This document shows positions 38,579 through 47,380 of a DNA stretch of 64,000 nt, piece by piece. The notes beneath the pieces were generated by a model. The model did not search any database and was not told the origin of the DNA. It was given only the letters and a program-made list of their open reading frames with translations. Numbering within the stretch: the stretch's first letter is position 1; each line of letters begins with the position of its first letter. The stretch is from Streptomyces sp. MMG1533 (GTDB lineage: Bacteria > Actinomycetota > Actinomycetes > Streptomycetales > Streptomycetaceae): positions 62,001 to 126,000 of the forward strand of contig NZ_LGDG01000272.1 of NCBI RefSeq assembly GCF_001279775.1, given 5' to 3'. The position numbers were made by a program, and so were the translations under genes.

Positions 38579-39573
38579 CGGCCACCACCCGCGTGGTGCA
38601 CGAAGCGGCGCGAGGCGCGGATGAACACCACGGTCGCCGCGAAGATGACCAGGAACAGCAGCCAGGCCATGGCCGAGGCGTAGCCGGTCTTGAAGTAGGA
38701 GAAGCCCTGCCGGTACAGCTCCGTCGAGTAGAAGAGCAGCGAGTTGCCGGGGTAGCCGATCAGGTCGTTGCTGGACGACGTGGCGTTGGCGGAGCTGGAG
38801 GCTACGAACGCCTCGGTGAAGTACTGGAAGGTGTAGATCATCCCGGTGAGCAGGGCGAAGAAGATGACCGGGGAGATCGCCGGCAGGGTGATGCTGCGGA
38901 ACTTCTGCAGGGCGTTCGCGCCGTCCAGTTCGGCGGCCTCGTACAACTCGCGTGGTACGTCGAGCATGGCGGCCGAGAAGATGACCATGACGTTGCCGCT
39001 GGCCCACAGTGCCATCAGGACGAGGCTGGGCTTGGACCAGGCGGGGTCGGCGAACCACCCCGGGCCGCTCACGTCCACGAGATCCAGCAGCCGGTTGAGC
39101 GGTCCGACAGGGTTGAGCAGCACGATGAAGGACAGTGCGGCGGCCACCACCGGCACCATGGACGGCAGGAAGAACAGTGTGCGGTACAGGGCCCTGCCAC
39201 GCTTGACGCGGATGATCACCCAGGCGGTGAGCATCGCCCAGCCGGTGCGCAGCGGCACCATGACGACGACCATCCACAGCGTGTTGCGCACCGCCACCCA
39301 GAACGTGTCGGACTGGGTGAACAGGGCGCGGTAGTTGCGCAGTCCGACGAACTGGACCGGCCGGTACGAACCGGCCTGGAAGTCGGTGAGCGAGTAGTAC
39401 AGCGTGGCGGTCACCGGGTAGAGCACGAAGACGGCGAACCCGATGACGAACGGGGACAGGAAGCCGAGGACGACCCACCAGCGGGCCCTGCTCGGGCGGC
39501 GCCGGGAACCCCGGGCGGGGCGCGGACGCGTCCCGCCCGGGGCGTCGCCGACGGGGGCGACCACGGTCGTCAT
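38575..39573 (-). CDS. Carbohydrate ABC transporter permease (MalF type)
   Basis: A 332-aa membrane protein with a basic N-terminal tail and six hydrophobic segments. The ATPase-contact loop reads E-A-A-E-L-D-G-A-N-A-L-Q-K. It starts two bases after the binding-protein stop (39576) and pairs with the MalG-type permease downstream. It belongs to the glycoside operon between the binding protein and the GH4 enzyme. Confidence 0.93.
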   Translation of the reverse strand: MTTVVAPVGDAPGGTRPRPARGSRRRPSRARWWVVLGFLSPFVIGFAVFVLYPVTATLYYSLTDFQAGSYRPVQFVGLRNYRALFTQSDTFWVAVRNTLWMVVVMVPLRTGWAMLTAWVIIRVKRGRALYRTLFFLPSMVPVVAAALSFIVLLNPVGPLNRLLDLVDVSGPGWFADPAWSKPSLVLMALWASGNVMVIFSAAMLDVPRELYEAAELDGANALQKFRSITLPAISPVIFFALLTGMIYTFQYFTEAFVASSSANATSSSNDLIGYPGNSLLFYSTELYRQGFSYFKTGYASAMAWLLFLVIFAATVVFIRASRRFVHHAGGGR

Positions 39574-39575
39574 CT

Positions 39576-40922
39576 CTACTGCCCGCTCTCGGAGTTGAGA
39601 GCGTCGATCTTCTTCCCGACGGCGGCCAGTCCGTCGGCGGCGTTCTTCACCTTGCCCTGCTCGTACTCGAGGAGGAAGGCGCGCCAGGTGTCCATGTCCT
39701 CGACGCCTGCCGGAGTGAGCGTCTTGTAGGAGGAGTTCGGGTTCTCGAAGATGTCGACGAACGGCTTCCAGTGCGGGTCGTCCGCCTTGTCCCAGGCCTT
39801 CAGCGCGGCGAACGTGGTGGGGATGTTGTAGACCGTGTCGGCGAGGGTGTTGAGGAACGTGGTGTCGGTGGTGAGCTGCTGGAGCGCGAAGAACGCCTCC
39901 TGCTTGTGCTGGGAGCCGGCCGACAGATAGGCGACGGTGCCGAGGGTGGTACCCGCGCCGTAAGTCCCCGACGACCCGTCCAGCACCGGCATCGGGACCA
40001 CTCCGTAGTCGAAGTCCTTCTTCTCCGTGGCGATCTCGCCGATGTGCCACTCACCGTCGAGCTCCATGGCCGCGGCGCCGGTCAGCAGCGGGTTGCCCGC
40101 GTCGTCGGCGTGCGGCTGGTAACGGCCGACGAACTTCTGCACGTTCGCCTTGCCGTAGTAGTCGATGAGTTCCTGGTCCCACTTCAGGAGCTGCTGCCAC
40201 TTGGGGTCGGAGGCGAAGGTCGTCTTGCCGTCCTTGCCGTAGAAGTCGCTGCCGCTGTGCGCCCCGGTGAAGGCGTACCGGTTGACGTCGAAGTCGGAGC
40301 GGGGGACGAAGCCGAAGGTCTTGATGGAGCCGTCCACGTTCTTCACAGTCAACTTCTTGGCGGCGGCCGTCAGTTCGGCGAGCGTCTTGGGCGGCTTGAG
40401 ACCGGCCGCGTCGAACATCTTCTTGTTGTAGTAGAGGGCGAAGGCGTCGGTCAGCAGCGGCAGCGCGCACTGTTTGCCCTGGTAGCCGGTGTAGACGAGG
40501 GTCGCGGCCGGGAAGGTCTTGGCCGTGTCCACACCTGCCGAGGACAGATACGGCTTCAGGTCGGCGACCGTGCCGTTGTAGCAGAACTTGGCCACGTTGT
40601 CGGGTGTGGAGCTGATGAACACGTCGGGCGGATCGCCCGCGGCGACCGCCTTGGCATAGGCGGCGTCGTCCTTGTTGGGCACGAACTTCACGGTGAGCCA
40701 CGGGTACTTGGTGTGCAGCCGGCCCAGCGTCGATTTGAAGGCCGCCACCTCGTTGGGGAGGTGGTTGAACGTCCAGACGGTGACGGTGGTGGGCTTGTGC
40801 GAGGCGCCCGGCGTGATGGCGGAATCGGGTTGCGAGGACGTGGGCCCGGTGGACGTACAGCCGGCCAGCAGCAGTACGCCGGCAGCCGTGACGGCCGCGG
40901 CCCCGGTGATAGGTTTGAACAC
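39576..40922 (-). CDS. Extracellular sugar-binding lipoprotein (CUT1 family)
   Basis: A 448-aa lipoprotein from GTG 40922, with AAGGA seven bases upstream. The signal peptide ends in L-L-L-A-G-C (lipidated Cys near residue 22). The mature part shows family features: D-P-P-D-V-F-I-S-S, P-L-L-T-D-A-F-A-L-Y-Y-N-K-K, and Trp- and Tyr-rich ligand-facing segments. It is the first gene of the operon, reading away from the ROK regulator. The likely ligand is an oligosaccharide or glycoside processed by the GH4 enzyme. Confidence 0.9.
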   Translation of the reverse strand: MFKPITGAAAVTAAGVLLLAGCTSTGPTSSQPDSAITPGASHKPTTVTVWTFNHLPNEVAAFKSTLGRLHTKYPWLTVKFVPNKDDAAYAKAVAAGDPPDVFISSTPDNVAKFCYNGTVADLKPYLSSAGVDTAKTFPAATLVYTGYQGKQCALPLLTDAFALYYNKKMFDAAGLKPPKTLAELTAAAKKLTVKNVDGSIKTFGFVPRSDFDVNRYAFTGAHSGSDFYGKDGKTTFASDPKWQQLLKWDQELIDYYGKANVQKFVGRYQPHADDAGNPLLTGAAAMELDGEWHIGEIATEKKDFDYGVVPMPVLDGSSGTYGAGTTLGTVAYLSAGSQHKQEAFFALQQLTTDTTFLNTLADTVYNIPTTFAALKAWDKADDPHWKPFVDIFENPNSSYKTLTPAGVEDMDTWRAFLLEYEQGKVKNAADGLAAVGKKIDALNSESGQ

Positions 40923-40980
40923 TGATCGTCCTTCCTCGGAGATGGCATTCCCTGGGTGACGGATCGGTCGGTCGGTCGAT

Positions 40981-41043
40981 CCGGGCGTGGCAACGCCCGG
41001 TGACCTCTGGCGGCGACGCTGTCCTGCAAGACGGCGTCGCCGC
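40981..41043 (-). terminator. Two stem-loops between ROK regulator and importer operon
   Basis: Hairpin 1 (40981-41000): arms CCGGGCGT and ACGCCCGG around a four-base loop. Hairpin 2 (41010-41043): arms GCGGCGACGC and GCGTCGCCGC around a 14-base loop. Both lie just after the ROK stop and before the binding-protein start, so they could end ROK transcripts. They could also be part of the operon's regulatory region. No U-run follows. Confidence 0.6.
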
Positions 41044-41049
41044 GGTGCA

Positions 41050-42261
41050 TCAGGACAGAGGCAGCGGTGGCTCTGTCGGTGCGACGGGAGTGGTGGCGGC
41101 GGCGAAGGCGGACTCCCGGGCCAGCTCCGCCGACATGGTGGTGGCACCGGTGAGTACGGCGCCCGGACCGAGGTCCGAGGCGACCACCGGGGGCCGGAAC
41201 GTACTGAAATCGGCCAGGTGACGAGCGACCGGTTCGAGCAGCAGGTCACCGTTGGCGCCGATGGCGCCGCCCAGCACGATGAGCGCCGGGTCGATCAGAG
41301 GCACCACGCAGGCCACCACGTAGGCCACACTGCGGGCGGTGTCGTCCACGATCCCGAGCGCGCCGGGATCTCCCGCACGGGCGAGTTCGAAGACGGTACG
41401 GGGACTGCCGTCACCCGGCAGTCCCAGGCTCTGCGCCCGGGCACTGATGTAGCGCGCACCCAGGTGGTCCTGCACGAGGTCCCGACGCCGACCGGCCGGC
41501 GCGATCATCCGGTCACTGGGCAGGTAGCCCGCCTCTCCGGCCACTCCGGTGGCACCCCGCCGGACGCGGCCGTCGACCACCAGGCCGAGGCCCAGACCGA
41601 CTCCGAGGCTGACCAGGACGAAGTCGTCGACCTCGGCGCCGCACCCGTGGGTGCGCTCGGCCAGCGCGGCGAGGTTCACGTCGTTCTCCAGGACCAGTGG
41701 CACCGGCATCACGCGGCCGAGCGCCTCCCCGAGGCCCCGCCCCGCGTCGGGCAGGCCGGCCGCGTACGACAGGGTGCGTCCGTCCGGTCCGACCGCGGCC
41801 GGCAGCCCCATGACGACCTGGGTGAGGTCCTCCAGCGGGCGGTCCACCTGCCGGGCCAGCTCAACGCACATCTCCAGGACCTGCCCGACGAGCGCATCGC
41901 CGCCCCGGTGCCCGAGTTGCTCGGCCTCGGACCGCGCCCGGACCCGGCCGGTGACGTCGGCGACAGCGGCGCGGATCTTCCGATGCCCCACGTCCACGCC
42001 GACCGCGAAGGCGCAGTCGGCGTTCACCCGGTACTGCGCCGGCGCCGGCCCCTTGCGCCCGGTCACCGGGCCCACCTCGGTGATCACCCCGCGCTCCAAC
42101 AGCAGCCCGACCGCGGCCGCCACGGTCGGCCGCGACAGCGGGAACCGTCCGGCGAGGTCGGTGGTCGTGATGGGTCCCGCCTCGTCGATCGCCTCCAGCA
42201 CGGCGCGGCCGTTGAGCGAGCGCAGCAGCCGCTGCGGGCCTGCTGGGTAACGGCGGGTCAC
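41050..42261 (-). CDS. ROK family transcriptional regulator
   Basis: A 403-aa protein with an N-terminal winged helix (A-I-D-E-A-G-P-I-T-T-T-D-L to G-R-K-G-P-A-P, about residues 22-72). A ROK sugar-kinase-like domain follows, starting V-G-V-D-V-G-H-R-K-I. The ROK metal-binding Cys cluster is largely missing: one Cys remains in H-G-C-G-A-E, so a zinc site is doubtful. It lies directly upstream of the importer operon in the same direction and is its likely repressor, responding to the imported sugar. The AT-rich stretch at about 42280-42315 is its promoter or operator. Confidence 0.9.
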   Translation of the reverse strand: MTRRYPAGPQRLLRSLNGRAVLEAIDEAGPITTTDLAGRFPLSRPTVAAAVGLLLERGVITEVGPVTGRKGPAPAQYRVNADCAFAVGVDVGHRKIRAAVADVTGRVRARSEAEQLGHRGGDALVGQVLEMCVELARQVDRPLEDLTQVVMGLPAAVGPDGRTLSYAAGLPDAGRGLGEALGRVMPVPLVLENDVNLAALAERTHGCGAEVDDFVLVSLGVGLGLGLVVDGRVRRGATGVAGEAGYLPSDRMIAPAGRRRDLVQDHLGARYISARAQSLGLPGDGSPRTVFELARAGDPGALGIVDDTARSVAYVVACVVPLIDPALIVLGGAIGANGDLLLEPVARHLADFSTFRPPVVASDLGPGAVLTGATTMSAELARESAFAAATTPVAPTEPPLPLS

Positions 42262-42405
42262 GGTGCCCCCATCTCGCCAGGCTCTGTAAGAAAGAAAGTT
42301 GCTTATTTATACGCGCGCGCATGGCCGGAATCAACCCTTCGAACCCATCGGGCGTCCGCATCAGGTGAGGCGCATCTGCACGCCCGCGCAGGCTTGCCAT
42401 ACGCC

Positions 42406-42456
42406 GTACTCGATGTACTCGTGTACTCATGCACTCGACGTACTCGTGTGCTCGAT
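42406..42456. repeat. Degenerate 8-9 bp tandem repeat upstream of ROK gene
   Basis: Six consecutive units close to GTACTCGT (variants GTACTCGAT, GTACTCAT, GCACTCGAC, GTGCTCGAT) with an 8-9 base period. They lie 145-195 bases upstream of the ROK start and about 40 bases before the small GTG ORF. They may be a protein-binding array or slippage product. Confidence 0.7.
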
Positions 42457-42498
42457 GCGAATACGGAGATTCCACCCGTCGGAGGAGGCCGGCTCACA

Positions 42499-42612
42499 GT
42501 GAACGAACGACTCCCATCGACCGGCGCCGATGCCAATGCCGGCCTAGCGGTCAACGGTGTCCACCTCGTCCTGCCTACCGACGGCGGTGAAGTCGCCCTT
42601 GCCTCCACCTGA
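42499..42612 (+). CDS. Possible short ORF, 37 aa
   Basis: GTG 42499 has GGAGGAGG ten bases upstream and reads 37 codons to TGA 42612. The peptide (N-E-R-L-P-S-T-G-A-D to E-V-A-L-A-S-T) has no motif. It precedes the 112-aa gene by 20 bases. The strong ribosome-binding site is the only support, so it may be a leader or a chance ORF. Confidence 0.4.
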   Translation: MNERLPSTGADANAGLAVNGVHLVLPTDGGEVALAST

Positions 42613-42632
42613 CACCGCGCTGCACACCTGCG

Positions 42633-42971
42633 GTGACTGACTCCCACACCACCTGGGGCGGGCCGCAGGAATACACCGACGCATTCCTGCGGTCCGCCCG
42701 CCGCGCTGTCCGGGATCTGTGCGAGCGGCGGGGGGCCGAGTTCGAATCACTCACGCACGACGCCGCACCCGATGCCGCGGGCGACATGATCGTCGCCGCC
42801 ACGGCAGTGGTACGTTTCCGCGGCCACCGCTGCGCTTTCCGCCGCGGGATCTGGCCCCCGAGCCATCCCGCCACCACCCGCGCCGCCATCTACGCCACGG
42901 TCTTGGAGGAGCGACTGCTGACGCGCGTGCATCCGCTCCCCGACGACGGCACGTCGACCCTCGACCTCTGA
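42633..42971 (+). CDS. Hypothetical protein, 112 aa
   Basis: A 112-aa protein from GTG 42633, with weak ribosome-binding site. It is predicted soluble, with W-G-G-P-Q-E-Y-T-D-A-F near the N-terminus and a central A-A-T-A-V-V-R-F-R-G-H. No family recognised. Codon pattern (G or C in third positions) supports a real gene. It may be translated after the 37-aa ORF. Confidence 0.6.
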   Translation: MTDSHTTWGGPQEYTDAFLRSARRAVRDLCERRGAEFESLTHDAAPDAAGDMIVAATAVVRFRGHRCAFRRGIWPPSHPATTRAAIYATVLEERLLTRVHPLPDDGTSTLDL

Positions 42972-43512
42972 AGTTACCTACTCCTGCCCCCAGTTGGGCG
43001 CTCAACGGCCGGTAGCACCACCCGACGTCACCTTCAGCAGCGTCATGGCCCAGTCGACCTGCTGCTTCCCTCAGGCAAGACCGTGTCCTGAACACGGGAG
43101 GGGTGGTGGACCGTGACGTGACGGTCCACCGTGGCGTTGGCCGCGACGCGTTGCCCGGTCCCGGCTCCCCTTCCCCGCGGCCCATGGCGCTTCGGTGCCC
43201 CGTTGACAGGGGCGCCGCGCGACTCACAGAATCGACGCCATGACCGGGCACGAGTTCGACACGACGGGGCCGTTGCGCGTCCCGGATCGGACCGGGTGCG
43301 AGCGCTCAGGCCGCTAGCCGGACTGCTGCCGAGCCGTGTGCTCACCGCGCGCCGCAGGCCGTGCCGGTCTTCTTCCCCTCTCTGTGCTCCGGATGACTGC
43401 CGGTACACGTCGGCGCTGCATCACGAACTTTCCGTTCGCGGCATGCGAGGGCACACGTCCCGAGCCGGCTGTCGTCTGCCACCGCCAGAACACGTACGAG
43501 GAGAGGGATTCG
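42972..43512. promoter_or_regulatory. 541-base intergenic region with hairpins and a TTGACA promoter-like site
   Basis: Hairpin at 43105-43130: arms GGTGGACCGT and ACGGTCCACC around a six-base loop. A smaller one lies at 43081-43097 (CCGTGT, ACACGG). Together they are a plausible terminator for the 112-aa gene. TTGACA at 43204-43209, with CAGAAT 18 bases later, resembles a vegetative promoter facing the dioxygenase. A 25-codon ORF (43241-43318) follows; it has one Cys and I do not call it a gene. Confidence 0.45.
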
Positions 43513-44451
43513 ATGACTGTCATGAACGCCGGGCCGCAGCCCGCGCTGCGCGAGGCCCGCGTGCCCGAGGGCGGGATGTACGAGGGCGCGCGCGTCCTGC
43601 GCCGGTTGCCCGAGGGGTGCGAGGAGCGCCCGTACGAGCAGTTCGAGCTCGTGCCGCAGGGGTGCACGATCGGGGCCGAGATACGGGGCCTCAGTCTCGC
43701 GCGGCCGTTGGGGGACGCGCTGCGCGAGGAGTTGAACCGCGCGCTGCTGGAGTGGAAAGTGCTCTTCTTCCGCGGTCAGCGGCTGACCTCCGCGCAGCAG
43801 CGTGACTTCGCCCGGCGGTGGGGGGTGTTGGAGACCAACCCGCTGCTCGCCCAGGGTTCCAGCGAGGATGTCGTCCGTTTCGACAAGGGCTCCGGCACGC
43901 CGCCCACCTTCGAGAACGTCTGGCACGCCGATGTGACCTTCCGGCAGCGGCCGGCGCTCGGCGCCTTGCTCCAGGTGCACGAGGTCCCGCCGTTCGGCGG
44001 GGACACCCTGTGGGCGGACATGGCCGCCGCCTACGACAATCTGCCCCGCGAGGTGAAGGACCGCATCGACGGGGCCAGGGCCGTGCACGACTTCATCCCC
44101 GGCTTCGCCCGCTTCTATCCGCCGGAGCGGCTCATACCTCTCCAGCCCGCCTTCCCGCCCGTGGAGCATCCGGTGGTGCGCACCCACCCGGAGACGGGAC
44201 GGCGGCTGCTCTTCGTCAACACCTCGTTCACCACCCGGATCACCGGCATGGAGCGCGAGGAGAGCGACCGGCTGTTGCGCTACCTCACGCAGCAGGCCCA
44301 TGTGCCGGAGTATCAGGTGCGGTTCCGGTGGCAGCCGGGCGACGTCGCGTTCTGGGACAACCGTGCCACCCAGCACTACGCGGTGAACGACTACGCGCCG
44401 CACCGCCGGGTCGCGGAACGGGTCGCCATCGCCGGTGACCGCCCGTTCTGA
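43513..44451 (+). CDS. TauD/TfdA family Fe(II)/2-oxoglutarate dioxygenase
   Basis: A 312-aa oxygenase. The iron triad is His138, Asp140 (W-H-A-D) and His288 (T-Q-H-Y-A), with an Arg (299 or 303) for 2-oxoglutarate. Family members cleave sulfonates such as taurine, or act on 2,4-D and similar molecules. The N-terminal 40 residues are extra. ATG 43513 has GGAGAGGG a few bases upstream. No sulfonate importer is nearby, so the substrate could be a secondary metabolite. The gene stands alone between intergenic stretches. Confidence 0.9.
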   Translation: MTVMNAGPQPALREARVPEGGMYEGARVLRRLPEGCEERPYEQFELVPQGCTIGAEIRGLSLARPLGDALREELNRALLEWKVLFFRGQRLTSAQQRDFARRWGVLETNPLLAQGSSEDVVRFDKGSGTPPTFENVWHADVTFRQRPALGALLQVHEVPPFGGDTLWADMAAAYDNLPREVKDRIDGARAVHDFIPGFARFYPPERLIPLQPAFPPVEHPVVRTHPETGRRLLFVNTSFTTRITGMEREESDRLLRYLTQQAHVPEYQVRFRWQPGDVAFWDNRATQHYAVNDYAPHRRVAERVAIAGDRPF

Positions 44452-44486
44452 CGCCCCGTACCCACAGCAGTCATCCCCCGGCACCG

Positions 44487-44528
44487 GCACCCGCACCCGC
44501 ACCCGCACCCGCACCCGCACCCGCACCC
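44487..44528. repeat. Hexanucleotide repeat (GCACCC)7 after the dioxygenase gene
   Basis: Seven perfect copies of GCACCC preceded by one GCACCG, 35 bases after the dioxygenase stop. It is the second hexanucleotide microsatellite of the window; this one is non-coding. The rest of 44452-44778 holds no clear gene, only an AAGGGGGAG site for the next gene. Confidence 0.95.
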
Positions 44529-44778
44529 ACTCTCCCGCGCACCACGACAGGCGCGGGCCGCGGCAGGTTTGGTGCACGGGGTCCCGCCGTTCGTGTGCGC
44601 GACGGCCGCCCAACCAGCCGTATCCGGACGGGAATTGGACCGACCTGCTGCGGACGCATTGACCCTTGGCAGGCGGCGCGCTTTCATCACGTGGATCCTC
44701 GTGAGTCCTCTGCGCAGGGTGGGGGCACGGGATACAGGGGCGGCCGTGGTCGCCCCCGGCCGAAGGGGGAGCCACCTG

Positions 44779-46005
44779 ATGAGACCTTCCTTACGCACCT
44801 CCATGACCGTCGTCCTGGCGGCCGCCGTCACCTGTCTCGCGTGGCCCGCGGGCGCGGCGAGCCGCGACGACCAGGTCCCGCGCACCGAACGGATCAGCGT
44901 GGCCCCCGACGGCGCCGACGGCAACGGCCACTCGGTGGAACCTGTGGTCAGCGCGAACGGACACGTCGTGGCCTTCGCCTCGGGCGCGACCAATCTGGTG
45001 TCCGGCACGGACGTGAAGTACAGCGTCTTCTTCCGGACCGCTCCCGGCGCACCGCTGCAGCGTGTGGTGGTGCCGGGCGAGACGACGTCGACGCCCCAGC
45101 TGTCCGAGTCTGGGCGCTACCTGACCTTCAACTCGTACGCGGCCACGACAGGGCAGTCCTCCGTACACGTCATGGACCTGCGCACCGGGCGCACCGAACG
45201 CCTGGAACCCTCGATGGACGAGGGCTACCACGTGTCGTACGGCATCGCGCCCATCAGTGCGAGTGGACGGTACGTCGCCTTCGTCGCCCGGCCCACCGTC
45301 GACGAGCACGGGGCGTTCGCCTGCCGGGTCATGCTCCTGGACCGCTGGACGCAGCAGGTTCGGCGGGTCAGCCGGCCCTCTGACGGATCGAAGAACTTCC
45401 ACCAGTGCCAGCAGATCTCGATGAGCGCCGACGGCCGCAAGGTCGCCTATCTGGAGGGCTACTCCGGGCCGAGCACCGACGACCAGGGCGACATCCTGGT
45501 GTACGACCGGGTGACCGGGCAGACCGTCGAGGCCGACGCCACCCATGACGGTGCCCCGGCCGACCTGTCGGCGACAGCTCCGGTGCTCAGTGCCGACGGC
45601 TCCAAGGTCGGCTTCAACTCGCAGGCCACCAATCTGGTTCCGGAAGCCGATTCCAACAACGGCTGGAACGCCTTCGTCCGTGATCTGCGCACGGGCACGC
45701 TCCGGCGCCACGACGGCCGCTCCCCCGCCGATCTCACCGTGCTGTCGGATCTGTCGGTGAACGGCTCGAAGCTGCTCCTGAACACGGCGGACGCGGACCG
45801 CCGGACGCTGGGACTGATCCTGCGCGATCTGCGCACCGGCCACGAGGAGCTGCTGTCCCCGGGGCAGGACGGCAAGCCCGTCACCGTGGGGCGAGCGGCA
45901 CTGAGCGCGGACGAGTCGACTGCCGTCTTCGACTCCTACCACCCCGGCCTGGTCCCCGAAGACACGAATCTGACCGGGGATGTGTTCGTCCGCTCCTTGC
46001 GCTGA
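44779..46005 (+). CDS. Secreted WD40/TolB-like beta-propeller protein
   Basis: A 408-aa exported protein. The signal peptide (M-R-P-S-L-R, hydrophobic core, A-W-P-A-G-A-A-S) is cleaved near residue 28. The rest is a series of PD40-type repeats marked by S-x-D/S-G-R-x-V-A-F (I-S-A-S-G-R-Y-V-A-F, M-S-A-D-G-R-K-V-A-Y, L-S-A-D-G-S-K-V-G-F), typical of a six- or seven-bladed propeller. AAGGGGGAG is eight bases before the start. Function unknown; such proteins usually bind other proteins or polysaccharides at the cell surface. Confidence 0.85.
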   Translation: MRPSLRTSMTVVLAAAVTCLAWPAGAASRDDQVPRTERISVAPDGADGNGHSVEPVVSANGHVVAFASGATNLVSGTDVKYSVFFRTAPGAPLQRVVVPGETTSTPQLSESGRYLTFNSYAATTGQSSVHVMDLRTGRTERLEPSMDEGYHVSYGIAPISASGRYVAFVARPTVDEHGAFACRVMLLDRWTQQVRRVSRPSDGSKNFHQCQQISMSADGRKVAYLEGYSGPSTDDQGDILVYDRVTGQTVEADATHDGAPADLSATAPVLSADGSKVGFNSQATNLVPEADSNNGWNAFVRDLRTGTLRRHDGRSPADLTVLSDLSVNGSKLLLNTADADRRTLGLILRDLRTGHEELLSPGQDGKPVTVGRAALSADESTAVFDSYHPGLVPEDTNLTGDVFVRSLR

Positions 46006-46026
46006 ACCACGATCACAGCAAGTCCT

Positions 46027-46650
46027 TCACCCGCTGGTGGCCACGAAGCGGTACTTCAGGTGGGTGGCGAGGGGCGTGTCGACCACCCTGACCGTCTTGA
46101 GGTTTCGCCGCCCGGCACCCGGTCCCTCGAAGAGCCGTAGTCCCTCTCCGAGGAGCGCGGGCACCACGTGCAGCTGCAGCTCGTCGATGAGCCCCTCCGC
46201 GAGGTACTGCTGCACCGTGCTCGCCCCGCCCGCGATGTCGACGTTCCTGTCCCCGGCGGCGGCCTTCGCCTGCTCGAGGGCGCTGTGGACACCGTCGGTG
46301 ACGAAGGTGAAGGTGGTGCCGCCCTCCTTGACCAGGGCCGGCCGAGGGCGGTGGGTGAGCACGAAGACCGGGGTCCTGAACGGCGGGTTGTCACCCCAGA
46401 ACTCCTCGCCCGTGTCGTACATCATCCGACCCATGACCACCGCTCCGGTGGCATCGAACCACTCGCGCATCAGCTCGGAGTCGCGGTTCTCCTCCCCGCC
46501 GGTCATGCCCTGGCGCTCCCGCCAGCTCGCCAGGTTGTGGATCCACTCGAAGAGCGGCTCGGCGCCGTCGCCTCCCGGATTGTCGATGGCGACGTTGGTA
46601 CCGGCGATGTAGCCGTCGAGGGAGATGGCCATATCCGCGGTTACGGTCAC
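46027..46650 (-). CDS. Dihydrofolate-reductase family protein (RibD C-terminal type)
   Basis: A 207-aa NADPH-binding reductase fold: M-A-I-S-L-D-G-Y-I-A-G, then A-V-V-M-G-R-M-M-Y and I-A-G-G-A-S-T-V-Q-Q, and L-H-V-V-P-A-L-L-G-E-G. The M-S-L/I-D-G motif marks the RibD/DHFR-like group, often of unknown substrate. GTG 46650 has GAGGAG ten bases upstream. It converges with the propeller gene. The 217 bases upstream to 46868 hold no gene. Confidence 0.88.
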   Translation of the reverse strand: MTVTADMAISLDGYIAGTNVAIDNPGGDGAEPLFEWIHNLASWRERQGMTGGEENRDSELMREWFDATGAVVMGRMMYDTGEEFWGDNPPFRTPVFVLTHRPRPALVKEGGTTFTFVTDGVHSALEQAKAAAGDRNVDIAGGASTVQQYLAEGLIDELQLHVVPALLGEGLRLFEGPGAGRRNLKTVRVVDTPLATHLKYRFVATSG

Positions 46651-46867
46651 GATGGGGTTGCTCCTCAAGCCGTGGGATGTGCTGCCTTTACTCTCACGTC
46701 GATCGGGAACCGGCGCATTCGACATCCCCCGCAAAACGCGACCGCAGTCCGCTACGCGGCCAACCCCAACTCACTCAGACTCTGCTGCACACCGCACGCC
46801 CGCAGCATCATGTCCGCGCCCACGGAAGTCAGATGGGGCGGGCCGGCCGAGCCTGCGCCCAGGAACG

Positions 46868-47380
46868 TCAGGCGGCGAACCCGACGTTGGTGACGTACTC
46901 GTACTGGCCCCACTGTGAGCCGAGGTCCACCACCGCTTCACTCACCCAGGCATCGTCCAGGGCCTCTGCGTCGTCTCCGACCCACGCCTCGACGATACGG
47001 TCCCAGCGGCGCACGTTGAGCGTGCGGTACTCGACCACGCGCTGGCGGGGCCGGTCGACCTGGGACTGGTTGAGCGGGTGGAACTCGACGCGCGTACCGC
47101 GGCCTTCACGGTTGAGGCGCGCGAGCAGGTAGCGGGCGACGTTGTGCCGGCGCACGGTGCGGTAGGCGGTCTCGATGCGCTCGAGGTTCTTCTTCGACGG
47201 GCTGCGCTTGCCGTCCAGCCACGCCTTGAGCGTGCGCTCGGTGACGGTCAGGCCGGCCTCTCCGGCCGCCAGGCGGGCGTGGTCGGTGCGAGTGAGGTAG
47301 TGCAGCCGCGCGAGCAGGCCACGCCGTACCGTGATCGGAGTGGCGACGAAGCCGGCGAGCACATCGAGCCGGCGGGCCAC
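46868..47380 (-). CDS. Helix-turn-helix protein, Tpg-like, with damaged 5' end
   Basis: A 170-aa product from GTG 47380. It has a helix-turn-helix (L-T-V-T-E-R-T-L-K-A-W-L-D-G-K near residues 44-58) and basic helices, with F-H-P-L-N-Q-S-Q-V-D later. The layout recalls terminal-protein (Tpg)-like or plasmid-associated proteins, a weak resemblance. Seventeen codons upstream of the GTG read like coding sequence in frame (E-F-G-K-Y-G-A-R-G-I-K-G-S-E-A-V), but their natural ATG, at 47430 after GGAGAGGA, is in another frame. A one-base loss near the start would explain it. The protein may be truncated at the N-terminus. Confidence 0.6.
   Translation of the reverse strand: MARRLDVLAGFVATPITVRRGLLARLHYLTRTDHARLAAGEAGLTVTERTLKAWLDGKRSPSKKNLERIETAYRTVRRHNVARYLLARLNREGRGTRVEFHPLNQSQVDRPRQRVVEYRTLNVRRWDRIVEAWVGDDAEALDDAWVSEAVVDLGSQWGQYEYVTNVGFAA

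Noticed and set aside
35315..38683. 1122-codon ORF on the plus strand across the glycoside genes
   Set aside because: It is antisense to well-supported kinase, GH4 and permease genes, is rich in Gly, Arg and Val and shows no domain. High GC makes such mirror frames common.
43241..43318. 25-codon leader peptide ahead of the TauD-type gene
   Set aside because: It has a single Cys and no ribosome-binding site of note, so a sulfur-sensing leader cannot be supported.
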